A DNA stretch of 64,000 nucleotides from Cyanobium sp. AMD-g (GCF_024346395.1 NZ_JAGQCW010000009.1:1-64000), one strand, 5' to 3'. Shown: positions 19,516-29,681, numbered from the stretch's first letter. Numbers and translations: made by a program. The notes: a model not told the origin generated them from the sequence alone.

Positions 19516-20568
19516 ATGACAGCCACCCTCTCCTCCGCTGCCGCGGGCGCCTCAGCTGTCGCGCCGGCGGCCCCGCACCTGCGCGAGGACCTGCTGACGC
19601 CGCGGTTCTACACGACCCAGATCGCCAAAGCGGCCCGCACGGATCTGGAGCCGCAGCGGCTGGCCTTCGACGCGATGCTCGCCGAGATGGAGGCGGACTA
19701 CAACCGCGACCACTTCGATCGCAAGGCATCGCTGGACCGGCTCCGCGACCTCAGCCCCGAGGAGAAGGAGGCGTATGAGAGCTATCTGGTGCGCTCCTGC
19801 GTGTCGGAGTTCTCCGGATTCCTGCTGTTCAAGGAGCTTTCCCGGCGGCTCCTCCAGGCGCAGCGTCCCGAGATGGGCCGGCTGTTCCAGCTGATGGCCC
19901 GCGATGAGGCCCGCCATGCCGGCTTCCTCAACCGGGCCCTGGTGGCCGAGGGCATCGAGATCGACCTGCCCAGCCTCAGCACCAAGCGACCGATCACCTG
20001 GTTCCCCCTGAGCTGGGTGCTCTACAGCGTCTTCCTGTCGGAAAAGATCGGCTACTGGCGTTACATCCTGATCGACCGCCACCTCAAGGCCCACCCCGAC
20101 AGCAACTTCGCGCCCCTGTTCGATTTCTTCGAACCCTGGTGCCAGGACGAGAACCGCCACGGCGACATCTTCAACATGCTGATCCGCTGCTGGCCCGCCC
20201 TGCGCCAGGGATTTCGCGGCAAGTTGCTGAGTCGCTTCTTTCTCTGGTCGGTGTTTCTCACCCACAGCCTTACGGTGTGCGAGCGCGGCGACTTCTATCG
20301 GATCCTGGGCATGGATCCGGAACGGTTCGATGCGGAGGTGATGCGCCAGACCAACCGCACGGCCCGCCGTGTCTTCCCCTGGGTCTTCGACCTGGAGAAC
20401 GGCCAGTTCATTGCCCTGCGCGATCGCCTCGTCGCCTGCTTCCAGGAGATGGGCGCCGCCCGCCGCCAGGGGGCCTCCCCCTTGCGCCAGCTCGGCCTGA
20501 AGCTGCGCTTCGGTGGGCTGCTGTGGCGCCAGTTCTTCCAGCCGATGGTGCGGGTGGAGACGGCCTGA
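19516..20568 (+). CDS. acsF: Mg-protoporphyrin IX monomethyl ester oxidative cyclase (AcsF/ChlA)
   Basis: 350 residues from ATG 19516. This diiron enzyme forms the isocyclic ring of chlorophyll using oxygen. Family landmarks are LLTPRFYTTQIAKA, NRDHFDRK, RDEARHAGFLNRAL (ExxH iron ligands), SEKIGYWRYILIDRHL and FFEPWCQDENRHGDIF (second ExxH). Many cyanobacteria carry a second cyclase (ChlAII) induced at low oxygen with heme oxygenase 2 and HemN. Here heme oxygenase and hemN are close by on the same strand, so this is probably the low-oxygen isoform. The aerobic copy would be elsewhere. The upstream region has a possible operator. Confidence 0.93.
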   Translation: MTATLSSAAAGASAVAPAAPHLREDLLTPRFYTTQIAKAARTDLEPQRLAFDAMLAEMEADYNRDHFDRKASLDRLRDLSPEEKEAYESYLVRSCVSEFSGFLLFKELSRRLLQAQRPEMGRLFQLMARDEARHAGFLNRALVAEGIEIDLPSLSTKRPITWFPLSWVLYSVFLSEKIGYWRYILIDRHLKAHPDSNFAPLFDFFEPWCQDENRHGDIFNMLIRCWPALRQGFRGKLLSRFFLWSVFLTHSLTVCERGDFYRILGMDPERFDAEVMRQTNRTARRVFPWVFDLENGQFIALRDRLVACFQEMGAARRQGASPLRQLGLKLRFGGLLWRQFFQPMVRVETA

Positions 20569-20644
20569 GACCGGCCTGCCGGCGGTGTGTCCGGCGGGTC
20601 CTTCCAGCGAATTGTTCAGCCCCTGCTCCCTTGCGTTCTCTGCC

Positions 20645-21334
20645 ATGCCCCAGCCCCATCTGAGCGCCGCCTACTGCGACGCCTACAGCCGCATCAATGC
20701 CCTGGTGATCGTGGGGGAGGGGTTGGCGGACAGCCACTTCCGCCTGCTGGCCGGCCTCCTGCCGGAGGACAGGGACGACCTGATGTGGCTGGCGGCGATG
20801 GAGGGGCGCCATGCCCGCGACTTCGCCGACTGCGGCAGGGAGCTGGGGATCCGGCCGGACCTGCCGCTGGCGCAGCGGCTGTTCGCGCCCCTGCATCGCC
20901 TGTTCCGCGAGGCGGTGCGCACGGGGGATCTGGTCAGCGCCCTGGTGATCCAGTGCCTGATCGTGGAGAGCTTCGCCGTGGCGGCCTACCGCTGCTATCA
21001 GCCGGTGGCCGATGCCTACGCCGCCCCGATCCTCCAGACGGTGCTGGACGATGAGGTTGAACATCTCCACTATGGCGAGCGTTGGCTGGCCGCCTGGTTT
21101 CCTGAGGTGGCGGCTCCGATCGCGGCCTGCTGCGAGCGCGCTGTCCCGATCGTGCTGGCGATGCTCAATGCTGTGCATGACGATCTCACCGGCATCGGCA
21201 TCGACCCGGCCGAGCTGGTGGGCGAATTCGTGGGCTGCTTCCAGGCGGCGATCGAGGCGGTCGGCTTCGAGCCGCGCCAGGCCCGGGGGCTGGTGGCGCG
21301 ACTGGCGGGCCAGGTGGTGGAGCTGGCGGCCTAG
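20645..21334 (+). CDS. aldehyde-deformylating-oxygenase-like ferritin-family diiron protein
   Basis: 229 residues. It aligns end to end with cyanobacterial ADO: DAYSRINALVIVGE, LAAMEGRHARDF, LVIQCLIVESFAVAAY, PVADAYAAPIL and DDEVEHLHYGERWL. The iron ligands of ADO (E32, E60/H63, E115, E144/H147) all have matches. ADO converts fatty aldehydes to alkanes and formate. The usual partner, acyl-ACP reductase, is not adjacent. Identity is clearly lower than for standard ADO (VGE replaces EGE, the C-terminus is distinct), and the gene sits after acsF, so its substrate may differ. It starts 76 bases after acsF and converges with ldh, with 1 base between the stops. Confidence 0.75.
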   Translation: MPQPHLSAAYCDAYSRINALVIVGEGLADSHFRLLAGLLPEDRDDLMWLAAMEGRHARDFADCGRELGIRPDLPLAQRLFAPLHRLFREAVRTGDLVSALVIQCLIVESFAVAAYRCYQPVADAYAAPILQTVLDDEVEHLHYGERWLAAWFPEVAAPIAACCERAVPIVLAMLNAVHDDLTGIGIDPAELVGEFVGCFQAAIEAVGFEPRQARGLVARLAGQVVELAA

Positions 21335-21335
21335 C

Positions 21336-22376
21336 TCAGAACCCCGCCTCATCGAGCATGCGCCGCAGCACTTCGGCGCTGTGGCGCAGCTGCCCCATCT
21401 CCTTCTCGGTCAGGGCCATCTGCACCAGGGCGGCGGCGCCGCTGTCGTTGACGATCGTGGGCAGGCTGAGGCAGACATCGGGCAGGCCGTAGTGGCCGTG
21501 GCTGCGGCTGCTCACCGTGAGCATCTGGTCCTTGCTGCGCAGCACCGCCTCGACGATCTCGGCGGTGGCCAGTCCGATCGCCCAGGAGGTGCTGCCCTTG
21601 AGCCGGATGATCTCGTAGGCCGCCTGGCGCACCTCGCTGTGGAACAGCTCCTGAAGCTCAGGATCCGCCAGGGTGCGGCTGCCTTCCCAACCGCCATCGA
21701 CCAGCCCGGAGCCAGCCACCACCACCCGGCTCCACACCGGCACCTCGGAATCGCCGTGTTCGCCGATCACCCAGGCCTGGACGTCGTGGGGATCGATGCC
21801 TAGCCGGCGACTGATGGCCATGCGGAAGCGGGCCGAATCGAGCACGGTGCCCGAGCCGATCACCCGGTGGGCGGGGAAGCCGCTCAGCTGGCCGGCGATG
21901 TGGGTGAGCACATCCACAGGGTTGCTCACCACCAGCAGCACCGCCCGGGGGCAGTGGAGGGCGATCGGCGGCACCAGCTTGCGGAACAGGGCCGCATTGC
22001 GCTCGATCAGCTCCCGTCGCGACTGGCCCGGCTGCTGGGCCACTCCGGCGCTGATCACCACCAGATCGGCATCCCGTCCCTCCGCCTCCACGCTCCCGGC
22101 CCGCAGGTCGGTGCGGGGCAGGAACGGCAGGCCATGGCAGAGGTCCATCACCTCCCCCTCCAGCCGGTCATGGGCCACATCCACCAGCACCAGCTCCTCC
22201 TGGCAGCCCCGATGCAGGATCGCCACGGCGCAGGCCATGCCCACGGCGCCGCAGCCCACAATCACCACCTTGCGGCCGGGCAGGGTGCGCCCCCGCGCCT
22301 GGGCGCCGGTGGGAAGGAGCAGGTTGCAGAAAGGGGCGGCTGAGGCGTCGCCGACGGCCGGGGTGAGATCAGGCAC
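21336..22376 (-). CDS. ldh: L-lactate dehydrogenase
   Basis: 346 residues from a GTG. NAD fold KVVIVGCGAVGMACAVAIL, then GVAQQPGQSRRELIERN where the glutamine after GVA marks lactate rather than malate specificity. VSNPVDVLTHIA and the catalytic histidine in VIGEHGDSEVPVWS follow. It reduces pyruvate to lactate, a fermentation route used in the dark or without oxygen. This places a fermentative gene among oxygen-limited tetrapyrrole genes. The first 30 or so residues (low complexity, up to TLPGRK) are unusual and may be mis-started; ATG codons nearer the fold are absent. Convergent with the ADO-like gene. Confidence 0.92.
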   Translation of the reverse strand: MPDLTPAVGDASAAPFCNLLLPTGAQARGRTLPGRKVVIVGCGAVGMACAVAILHRGCQEELVLVDVAHDRLEGEVMDLCHGLPFLPRTDLRAGSVEAEGRDADLVVISAGVAQQPGQSRRELIERNAALFRKLVPPIALHCPRAVLLVVSNPVDVLTHIAGQLSGFPAHRVIGSGTVLDSARFRMAISRRLGIDPHDVQAWVIGEHGDSEVPVWSRVVVAGSGLVDGGWEGSRTLADPELQELFHSEVRQAAYEIIRLKGSTSWAIGLATAEIVEAVLRSKDQMLTVSSRSHGHYGLPDVCLSLPTIVNDSGAAALVQMALTEKEMGQLRHSAEVLRRMLDEAGF

Positions 22377-22564
22377 CGGCGGCCGGGGCCTGGGGGTGGC
22401 TGGAACAGGTCGTTGCGGTTGGGTTCACTGCGCCTCCGCCCTGGGAATCGGGCCGTCATCCCAACGGAAACACCACCAGGCGTCGCTGTCACGGCCCCGG
22501 GATCACCGTTGGGGGTGTTCCCCGAGGCCAGCAAACGGAGGCCATCGGTGCCGGGATTCCTCCT
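22377..22564. other. 188-base spacer between ldh and a hypothetical gene
   Basis: No gene or clear signal seen. It presumably carries the ldh promoter for the minus strand. Confidence 0.4.
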
Positions 22565-22981
22565 CTAGGTCCTGTCGGCGCGGGAGGCGGTGTCGGCGGC
22601 CGGCGCCCGGGGCGGCAGTCCCCCCGCCCGCTCCTGCAGCCAGCCGGCCGGCAGAGCGAGGCTGCCGGCGCAGCCGCCGAAGCGCAGCTGCAGCCAGGTG
22701 ATCACTGCCGCATCGCCGGCCACGATCGCTTCGATCTGCTCTTCGCAGTGGGGGACGGCGGGGCTGGCCCCTGGCGGCCGGCTGAAGGCCTGGCCCAGCC
22801 GCAGCTCCTCCACCAGATCCGGCCCCAGATACCAGAGCTCCACATCAGCTCCCAGGCGCTGGCGACGTTCCTCGATCAGTTCCCGCAACTGGCCGTCCTG
22901 GCTGAGCTCGCCCAGGGGAGCCACCAGAAGGGAGAAGGAGCGCAGGGGCGCGGTGGTCGGGGTCTGGTTGGTGGCGGACAT
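22565..22981 (-). CDS. conserved-looking hypothetical protein
   Basis: 138 residues from ATG 22981. The core FSLLVAPLGELSQDGQLRELIEERRQRLGADVELWYLGPDLVEEL has good coding bias and a regular alpha/beta pattern. The last 25 residues (PPRAPAADTASRADRT) are low complexity. No membrane helix or known motif. It is divergent from the heme oxygenase gene across 130 bases, which hold the palindrome at 23055. It may share regulation with the low-oxygen island. Function unknown. Confidence 0.55.
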   Translation of the reverse strand: MSATNQTPTTAPLRSFSLLVAPLGELSQDGQLRELIEERRQRLGADVELWYLGPDLVEELRLGQAFSRPPGASPAVPHCEEQIEAIVAGDAAVITWLQLRFGGCAGSLALPAGWLQERAGGLPPRAPAADTASRADRT

Positions 22982-23054
22982 GGTGGGTGGGTGTGGGAGC
23001 GGATTGAGCGGGTTGCAACGAAAGTGTTGCCACAGAAGCATGGAACAATAGTAC

Positions 23055-23064
23055 CGTTATAACG
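23055..23064. promoter_or_regulatory. candidate operator before heme oxygenase (CGTTATAACG)
   Basis: Perfect 10-base palindrome CGTTATAACG, 48 bases before the heme oxygenase ATG and between divergent genes. It differs at one base from CGTTATGACG before acsF. Both have AGTA(T/C) a few bases upstream, which suggests a common binding protein. Confidence 0.35.
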
Positions 23065-23111
23065 TATGGCGTAGCGCCCCTCCGGGCCCTTTCCCCCCAG
23101 CGCCGTTCCCC

Positions 23112-23801
23112 ATGACCACCGCCATCCCTGCCGCCATCTCCGACCATGCCAGGCCCGCCGATGTGCTCGCCCGCAAGGGGTTCGGTCCCCGGGTGCGCCA
23201 GCTCCATGGCCGCATCGGTGTCGCCCACCACCAGGCCGAGGGCATGTCCTTCTCCCGGTCGCTGCTGGCGGGCCAGGCCAATCCGTGCCAGCTGGCGGCC
23301 CTGATCCGTGCCCTCGCGCCCGCCTACGACCTGATCGAAGCCCAGGGCCCCCTGCTCGCTGCCGCCCTGGGGGCCGAGGGCTTCCCCTGGGCCGACCTGG
23401 CCCGCAGCCAGGCCCTGCACCAGGACATCGCCAGGCTGGCCGTTGTCCCGGCCACGCCCGCTTCCGCGGCGGCCGGGATCTGGCTGGAGCACCTGCAGCG
23501 TCTGACCCAGCAGGCCCCGCATCGGTTCATGGCCCATGTCTATGTGCGCTACGGCGGCGATCTCTCCGGTGGCCAGCAGCTGGCCGAGCAGGCCCAGGCC
23601 ATCCTCGCCAGCCAGGGCCTGCCGCCCCTGCAGTTCTGGCAGTTCCAGCGCCCCATCCCTGAGCTGAAGCAGGAGCTGCATGACGCCATCGAACGGATGG
23701 AGCTCAGCGAGGACGAGGAGCAGGAGCTGCTGGAGGAATCCGTGGTCGCCTTCCACGACACCCAGCGATTGCTGGCGGAGCTGGGGGACCTCGCCGCCTA
23801 G
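23112..23801 (+). CDS. ho: heme oxygenase
   Basis: 229 residues. It opens heme to biliverdin with ferredoxin electrons, the first step to phycobilins. The proximal histidine lies in LHGRIGVAHHQAEGMSFSRSLL. The distal glycine helix is RFMAHVYVRYGGDLSGGQQLAEQAQ, a textbook match. By position next to hemN and near acsF it probably corresponds to the low-oxygen isoform HO2, but isoform type cannot be read from motifs. A palindromic site lies upstream. hemN starts 54 bases after its stop, so they are probably co-transcribed. Confidence 0.94.
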   Translation: MTTAIPAAISDHARPADVLARKGFGPRVRQLHGRIGVAHHQAEGMSFSRSLLAGQANPCQLAALIRALAPAYDLIEAQGPLLAAALGAEGFPWADLARSQALHQDIARLAVVPATPASAAAGIWLEHLQRLTQQAPHRFMAHVYVRYGGDLSGGQQLAEQAQAILASQGLPPLQFWQFQRPIPELKQELHDAIERMELSEDEEQELLEESVVAFHDTQRLLAELGDLAA

Positions 23802-23855
23802 CGCCCCGGCCTACCCGCCTCCACCACGACCACGCCCCAACCCCCTCCCCACACC

Positions 23856-25226
23856 ATGACCCCAGCGGCCACCGTTTCAGCGCCCGGCGCCTCCACCATT
23901 GATCTGCTGCTCAAGCACGACCGGCCCGTCCCCCGCTACACGAGCTATCCCACGGCCGCGGCCTTTCACGGCGGCGTCACGGCGGCCGACCTCGAGATCC
24001 AGCTGGCCCGCCCCACGGACGAACCGCTGTCGCTCTATGTGCATGTGCCCTTCTGCCGCAACGCCTGCTGGTTCTGTGGCTGCAACCGCGTCACCACCGG
24101 CGCCGGTTCGAAGGTGGTGGGTCCCTACCTGGAGGCCCTGGCGGCTGAACTGGAGCTGATCTCCCGCCGCTCCACCCAGCGGCGGCGCCTGGCCCAGCTG
24201 CACTGGGGCGGCGGCACCCCCAACTATCTGACGATCCCCGAGCGCGAAAGCCTCTGGCGGTTGATCGAGCGTCACTTCGATCTGGAAGACGACCTGGAGG
24301 CCTCCATCGAGGTCAACCCGGAGGTGCTCAGCCGGGAGGATGTGCTCGCGCTGCGCCGCCTGGGCTTTTCCCGGATCAGCTTCGGCATCCAGGATGCCGA
24401 TCCCCTGGTGCAGCGGGCGGTGAACCGGGTGGTGCCGGTGGACCAGCTGCGCCGGGCCATGGCCTGGATGCGGGAGGCGGGCTTCGCCAGCGTCAACGTG
24501 GATCTGATCTGCGGTCTGCCGCTCCAGACGCCGGAGCGCTTCGACGCCACCCTGGCCCTGGTGCAGGACCTGCGCCCTGATCGGGTGTCTCTGTTCTCCT
24601 TCGCCTACCTCCCCGACCAGCTGCCCCTGCAGCGCAAGATCGCGCCGGAGGATCTGCCCTCCCAGCGGCAGCGGCTGCAGATGCTGGAGAGTGCCGCCTC
24701 CCGGCTGGGTGGGTGCGGCTACGACGCCATCGGCATGGATCACTACGCCCTCTCCGGCGACAGCCTGGCCGTCGCGGCCCGGCAGGGGCGCCTGCACCGC
24801 AACTTCCAGGGCTACACCACCGGTGGGGAGCTGGAGCTGCTGGGGGTGGGGCCCACGGCCATCAGCCAGTTTCCCGGGCTGTTCAGCCAGAACCAGCGGG
24901 ATCTGAAGGCCTACGCCGCCAGCATCGCCGCCGGCCAGCTGCCGGTGGAGCGGGGGCTGGTGGTGTGCGATCCGGAGGTGCTGGAGCGGCGTGAACTGAT
25001 CCGGGAAGTGATGTGCCATTTCCAGGTGGCGATCGATCCGGAGCGCTACGCCGCCGAATGGGCCGCCCTCGGGGACCTGGCCGGCGACGGGCTGGTGCGA
25101 CTCAGCCAGGTCGATGGCCTGGGCCTGGTGGAGGTCACCGCCTCGGGCCGCTGGCTGATCCGCACCGTGGCGGCCGTGTTCGATCCCTCCCAGCGCCGGG
25201 CGGCCTCCGGCTCGCGGCTGATCTGA
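23856..25226 (+). CDS. hemN: oxygen-independent coproporphyrinogen III oxidase (radical SAM)
   Basis: 456 residues. It decarboxylates two propionates of coproporphyrinogen III without oxygen, using SAM and a [4Fe-4S] cluster. The cluster motif CRNACWFCGCN has cysteines at CxxxCxxC. The start RYTSYPTAAAFHGGV matches HemN. HWGGGTPNYL, EVNPEVL, RISFGIQD and GMDHYALSGDSL follow family order. The HemN-specific N-terminal extension favours true HemN over HemW. It backs up the oxygen-requiring HemF when oxygen falls. Partner genes nearby are ho and acsF. Confidence 0.95.
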   Translation: MTPAATVSAPGASTIDLLLKHDRPVPRYTSYPTAAAFHGGVTAADLEIQLARPTDEPLSLYVHVPFCRNACWFCGCNRVTTGAGSKVVGPYLEALAAELELISRRSTQRRRLAQLHWGGGTPNYLTIPERESLWRLIERHFDLEDDLEASIEVNPEVLSREDVLALRRLGFSRISFGIQDADPLVQRAVNRVVPVDQLRRAMAWMREAGFASVNVDLICGLPLQTPERFDATLALVQDLRPDRVSLFSFAYLPDQLPLQRKIAPEDLPSQRQRLQMLESAASRLGGCGYDAIGMDHYALSGDSLAVAARQGRLHRNFQGYTTGGELELLGVGPTAISQFPGLFSQNQRDLKAYAASIAAGQLPVERGLVVCDPEVLERRELIREVMCHFQVAIDPERYAAEWAALGDLAGDGLVRLSQVDGLGLVEVTASGRWLIRTVAAVFDPSQRRAASGSRLI

Positions 25227-25232
25227 GCGGCC

Positions 25233-25952
25233 TCAGCCCTCCAGGACGCAGTTGATCTTCAGTTCGAAGGGCACGGCGCTGGCGGGCAGTCGCAGCAGCT
25301 CGGCGGTGAGGGCGGCCAGGTCCTCGGGCTGGGTCATGGCGTCGGCGGAAACTGCCGTCACCTGGGAGGCCATGCTCGTGTTCACCCAGCCCGGGCAGAT
25401 CGCCGTCACGCGGATCCCGGCGTTCCAGCCCTCGTTGCGCATGGACTGGCAGAGGGCCATCAGGGCGAACTTGCTGCAGGGATAGGCCGCCAGGGGCCCC
25501 TTCACCCGCTGGCCGCTCATCGACACCAGGGTGATCACGCGGCCGTCGCCGCTGGCCACCAGTGCCGGCCAGGCGGCCCGGCTGAGCCACCAGGGTCCCA
25601 TCAGATTGACGTGCCAAAGAGCCTCGATTTCCGCTTCCTGGCCGGCCTCAAACAGCAGGCCCACCCGGGAGAACACCCCGGCGCAGTGGACCAGCCCGTC
25701 GATGGCACCGAACTGGGCCAGGGTCGCTGCCACCCAGTTGCTGGCCTGGCTGGGGTCGCGGGCGTCGTAGGTCTGCAGCAGCACCTGTTCGGGGCTGAGG
25801 CGGGCGGCCTCCAGCAGCGGGCCTTCCGGAAGCCTGGCGGGATCCCGCACCCCCAGGCTGAGCCGATGGCCGTCGGCCAGGGCCCTCTCGGCGATGGCGC
25901 GGCCGATGCCCCGGCTGGCGCCGCTGATCAGCAGGGTGCGGGGCTGGGTCAT
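25233..25952 (-). CDS. short-chain dehydrogenase/reductase
   Basis: 239 residues of classical SDR. The nucleotide motif is LLISGASRGIGRAIAERAL (TGxxxGxG with S for T). NLMGPWWLS, the catalytic serine in LVSMSGQRVKGPLAAYPCSKFAL (YxxxK with tyrosine and lysine), and ICPGWVNTSMA follow. The cofactor is likely NADP. The substrate is unknown. It converges on hemN and is followed on the opposite side by the glnB terminator, so it has its own promoter between 25953 and 25980. Confidence 0.9.
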   Translation of the reverse strand: MTQPRTLLISGASRGIGRAIAERALADGHRLSLGVRDPARLPEGPLLEAARLSPEQVLLQTYDARDPSQASNWVAATLAQFGAIDGLVHCAGVFSRVGLLFEAGQEAEIEALWHVNLMGPWWLSRAAWPALVASGDGRVITLVSMSGQRVKGPLAAYPCSKFALMALCQSMRNEGWNAGIRVTAICPGWVNTSMASQVTAVSADAMTQPEDLAALTAELLRLPASAVPFELKINCVLEG

Positions 25953-25981
25953 GGCCGGCAGGTGTGGGGCAAGGGAGGGAC

Positions 25982-26014
25982 AAAAAAAGGAGCTGACCGC
26001 CGTGGTCAGCTCCT
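25982..26014 (-). terminator. intrinsic terminator of glnB
   Basis: Read on the minus strand, a 10-base-pair stem GGAGCTGACC / GGTCAGCTCC with a 5-base loop is followed by a T7 run. It lies 35 bases after the glnB stop. Confidence 0.85.
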
Positions 26015-26048
26015 GGTGATGGTCTCCTGAGCCGCAGGGAACCTGGGG

Positions 26049-27580
<1,532 letters not shown>

Positions 27581-27689
27581 TGTGAGGGGAAGAATCCTTC
27601 CTCATTGGCCACCTTTCACCCTCTGTGTCTAGGGAGCAAGCCTCTGTAGCAACAACAACAAACATCCGGTCCGACGAGCAAACGGTCAC

Positions 27690-27716
27690 AAAAAAAGCCG
27701 GGAGTGCTTCCCGGCT
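27690..27716 (-). terminator. intrinsic terminator of cpcB
   Basis: On the minus strand AGCCGGGA / TCCCGGCT pairs around a 5-base loop (8-base-pair stem) and is followed by T7. It sits about 30 bases after the cpcB stop, so transcripts end without a cpcA gene. Confidence 0.85.
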
Positions 27717-27744
27717 CCGTGTTTGGCGAAGGGAGGGGCCGGAC

Positions 27745-28263
27745 TCAGGCGACGGCGGCGGCGGCGCGGTCGAAGTAGGTGCCCACTTCCGACATCAGGG
27801 CGGCGCAGTCCCCCTGGGTGATGCCGTTGCGATCACTGGCGATGGCGATGGCGGCGTCCTTCATCTTGCGGATGCCTTCGGCCACCGAAGCTCCGGGGAC
27901 GCCGAGGGCTAGGTAGGTCTCACGCAGGCCGTTGAGGCAGCGGTCCTCGAGGACAGAGGCATCACCGGTGAAGATCGCGTAGGTGATGTAACGCAGAACG
28001 ATCTCCATGTCGCGCAGGCAGGCGGCCATGCGGCGATGGGTGTAGGCGTTGCCCCCGGGGGCGATCAGGGCGGGCTGCTGGTCGAACAGATCGCGGGCGG
28101 CGTTGGTGACGATCTTCGAGGCGTTGGAGGTGATGCGGTTGACGGTGTCCATCCGCTTGTTGCTCTCGGCCACCATGGCTGCCAGGGCGTCGATCTGGCC
28201 GGGGCTGAGGAACTCGCCGCGGGCGTCGGCCTGGGCAACGAGCTTGGTGAAGGCGTCGAACAT
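27745..28263 (-). CDS. cpcB: C-phycocyanin beta subunit, orphan copy
   Basis: 172 residues, the exact family length. Chromophore cysteines are at 82 ([10 protein letters not shown]) and 153 ([10 protein letters not shown]), and the methylated asparagine is N72 ([12 protein letters not shown]). It binds phycocyanobilin and assembles with CpcA in phycobilisome rods. Unusually, no cpcA follows. A terminator lies directly downstream, and the next gene is the Amt remnant. The protein looks fully intact, so it may be a second beta copy, a leftover of a broken cpcBA operon, or a partner for an alpha subunit encoded elsewhere. Confidence 0.93.
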   Translation of the reverse strand: MFDAFTKLVAQADARGEFLSPGQIDALAAMVAESNKRMDTVNRITSNASKIVTNAARDLFDQQPALIAPGGNAYTHRRMAACLRDMEIVLRYITYAIFTGDASVLEDRCLNGLRETYLALGVPGASVAEGIRKMKDAAIAIASDRNGITQGDCAALMSEVGTYFDRAAAAVA

Positions 28264-28385
28264 GGGGTGTCGCTGGTGGCGCGGGTTCCCAAACTTTAGG
28301 TTCGTCGTCCTTGGTGGTGCGAGGGCCGCCTCTGGTTTTTGGCCATGGGGGGATGCCTAGGCTGAAGAGACCATTTGTCCCTGCC

Positions 28386-29681
28386 ATGGCCGGCTCCATC
28401 TCCGTGCCATTCGAGCCCATGGACTGGGCAGAGCTGGCCGCGGAGGCGGCGCCCACCCTCGCCACCCCAGCCTTTCGGGATCCGGCGACAGGGCCCACCA
28501 GTCCCCAGGCCCTGTGGCGTCTGTTCGGCCGTCCGGAAGGGGAGGTCCGGGTGACGCTCTACCGGGACCACCACGCCTGGTGCCCGTACTGCCAGAAGGT
28601 CTGGCTGTGGCTGGAGGAGCAGCGGATTCCTTATCGGATCCGAAAGGTGACGATGTTCTGCTACGGGCAGAAGGAACCCTGGTACACCGACCTGGTACGG
28701 GGCGGCATGTTGCCGGCCCTTGAGCTGGACGGTCGGCTGATCACCGAGAGCGACCGCATTCTGGAAGCCCTTGAGGCGAGTTTCGGTCCGCTTGGGCAGG
28801 GAATGAACGCCCAGCAGGTGCTTCCCCTGCGCCAGTTGGAGCGTCAGTTGTTCCGGGCCTGGTGCCAGTGGCTCTGCGTCCCGAGCCGCGGGGCCCGGGA
28901 GGAGGCGCGGGGCCAGCAGGGTTTCGATCGCTTCGCCGAACGCTTCGCCAGCGCCCTCAACGCCGGCCCCGGACCGTTTCTGCTGGGGGAGCTGGGCACG
29001 GTGGACCTGATCTTCGTGCCCTACCTCGAGCGCATGAACGCCAGCCTGGCTTACTACAAGGGGTACCTGCTGCGGGAGCGCTACCCGGCCATCGATCGCT
29101 GGTTCCATGCCCTCGAGCAGCGTTCCACCTATCTGGGCACCCAGAGCGACTTCCACACCCACGCCCACGACCTACCCCCCCAGATGGGGGGCTGTTACGC
29201 CAGCGGTCTGCCGCAGCAGCAGGCCATGGCGCAGCGCATCGATGCCGGCCCCTGGCCGCTGGTGGCCCCACCCGGCTCCGATCCCGAAACCAGCCAGAGC
29301 GAGCCGGCAGATGCGGCCGGCGTGGCCCTGGCCAGGGTGCTGCGGCACCGGGACACCCTGCTGGCACGCAATCCCCTCGGCCGTGACGGGCTGGATCGGC
29401 CCTTGCGCTGCGCGCTCACCCTCCTGATCACCGGAAGCGAGTGCCCGCCGCCGGCGGGATCGGCCAAGGGGCTGCGCTACCTGCGCGATCGCATCAGCGT
29501 GCCGAGGGACATGCCACTGCACGCCGCCCGTCGGCTGCGCCGCTCCTTTGAGGCCACCGCCCGCCTGGATCCGGCCAACGCCACCGCCCAGGGGGAGCCG
29601 ATTCCGGTGCAGCATCGCCGCGACCAGGATCCGTCTCCATTCCTGGCCGGTGCGAACCGCTCCGCAGGTGCGGCCCCTTAG
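28386..29681 (+). CDS. glutathione S-transferase family protein
   Basis: 431 residues from ATG 28386. A thioredoxin-like N-terminal domain carries WCPYCQKVWLWLEEQRIPY (CPYC) and LPALELDGRLITESDRILEAL (cis-proline and ES glutathione contact). A helical C-terminal domain has FLLGELGTVDLIFVPYLERM. About 180 residues beyond the usual GST end form an extra domain of unknown function. It probably conjugates or reduces substrates with glutathione. It is divergent from cpcB, and glutathione reductase is encoded at 17 kb. Confidence 0.85.
   Translation: MAGSISVPFEPMDWAELAAEAAPTLATPAFRDPATGPTSPQALWRLFGRPEGEVRVTLYRDHHAWCPYCQKVWLWLEEQRIPYRIRKVTMFCYGQKEPWYTDLVRGGMLPALELDGRLITESDRILEALEASFGPLGQGMNAQQVLPLRQLERQLFRAWCQWLCVPSRGAREEARGQQGFDRFAERFASALNAGPGPFLLGELGTVDLIFVPYLERMNASLAYYKGYLLRERYPAIDRWFHALEQRSTYLGTQSDFHTHAHDLPPQMGGCYASGLPQQQAMAQRIDAGPWPLVAPPGSDPETSQSEPADAAGVALARVLRHRDTLLARNPLGRDGLDRPLRCALTLLITGSECPPPAGSAKGLRYLRDRISVPRDMPLHAARRLRRSFEATARLDPANATAQGEPIPVQHRRDQDPSPFLAGANRSAGAAP

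Noticed and set aside
19552-20646. 364-residue minus-strand frame opposite acsF
   Set aside because: Low-complexity translation; the plus strand matches AcsF.
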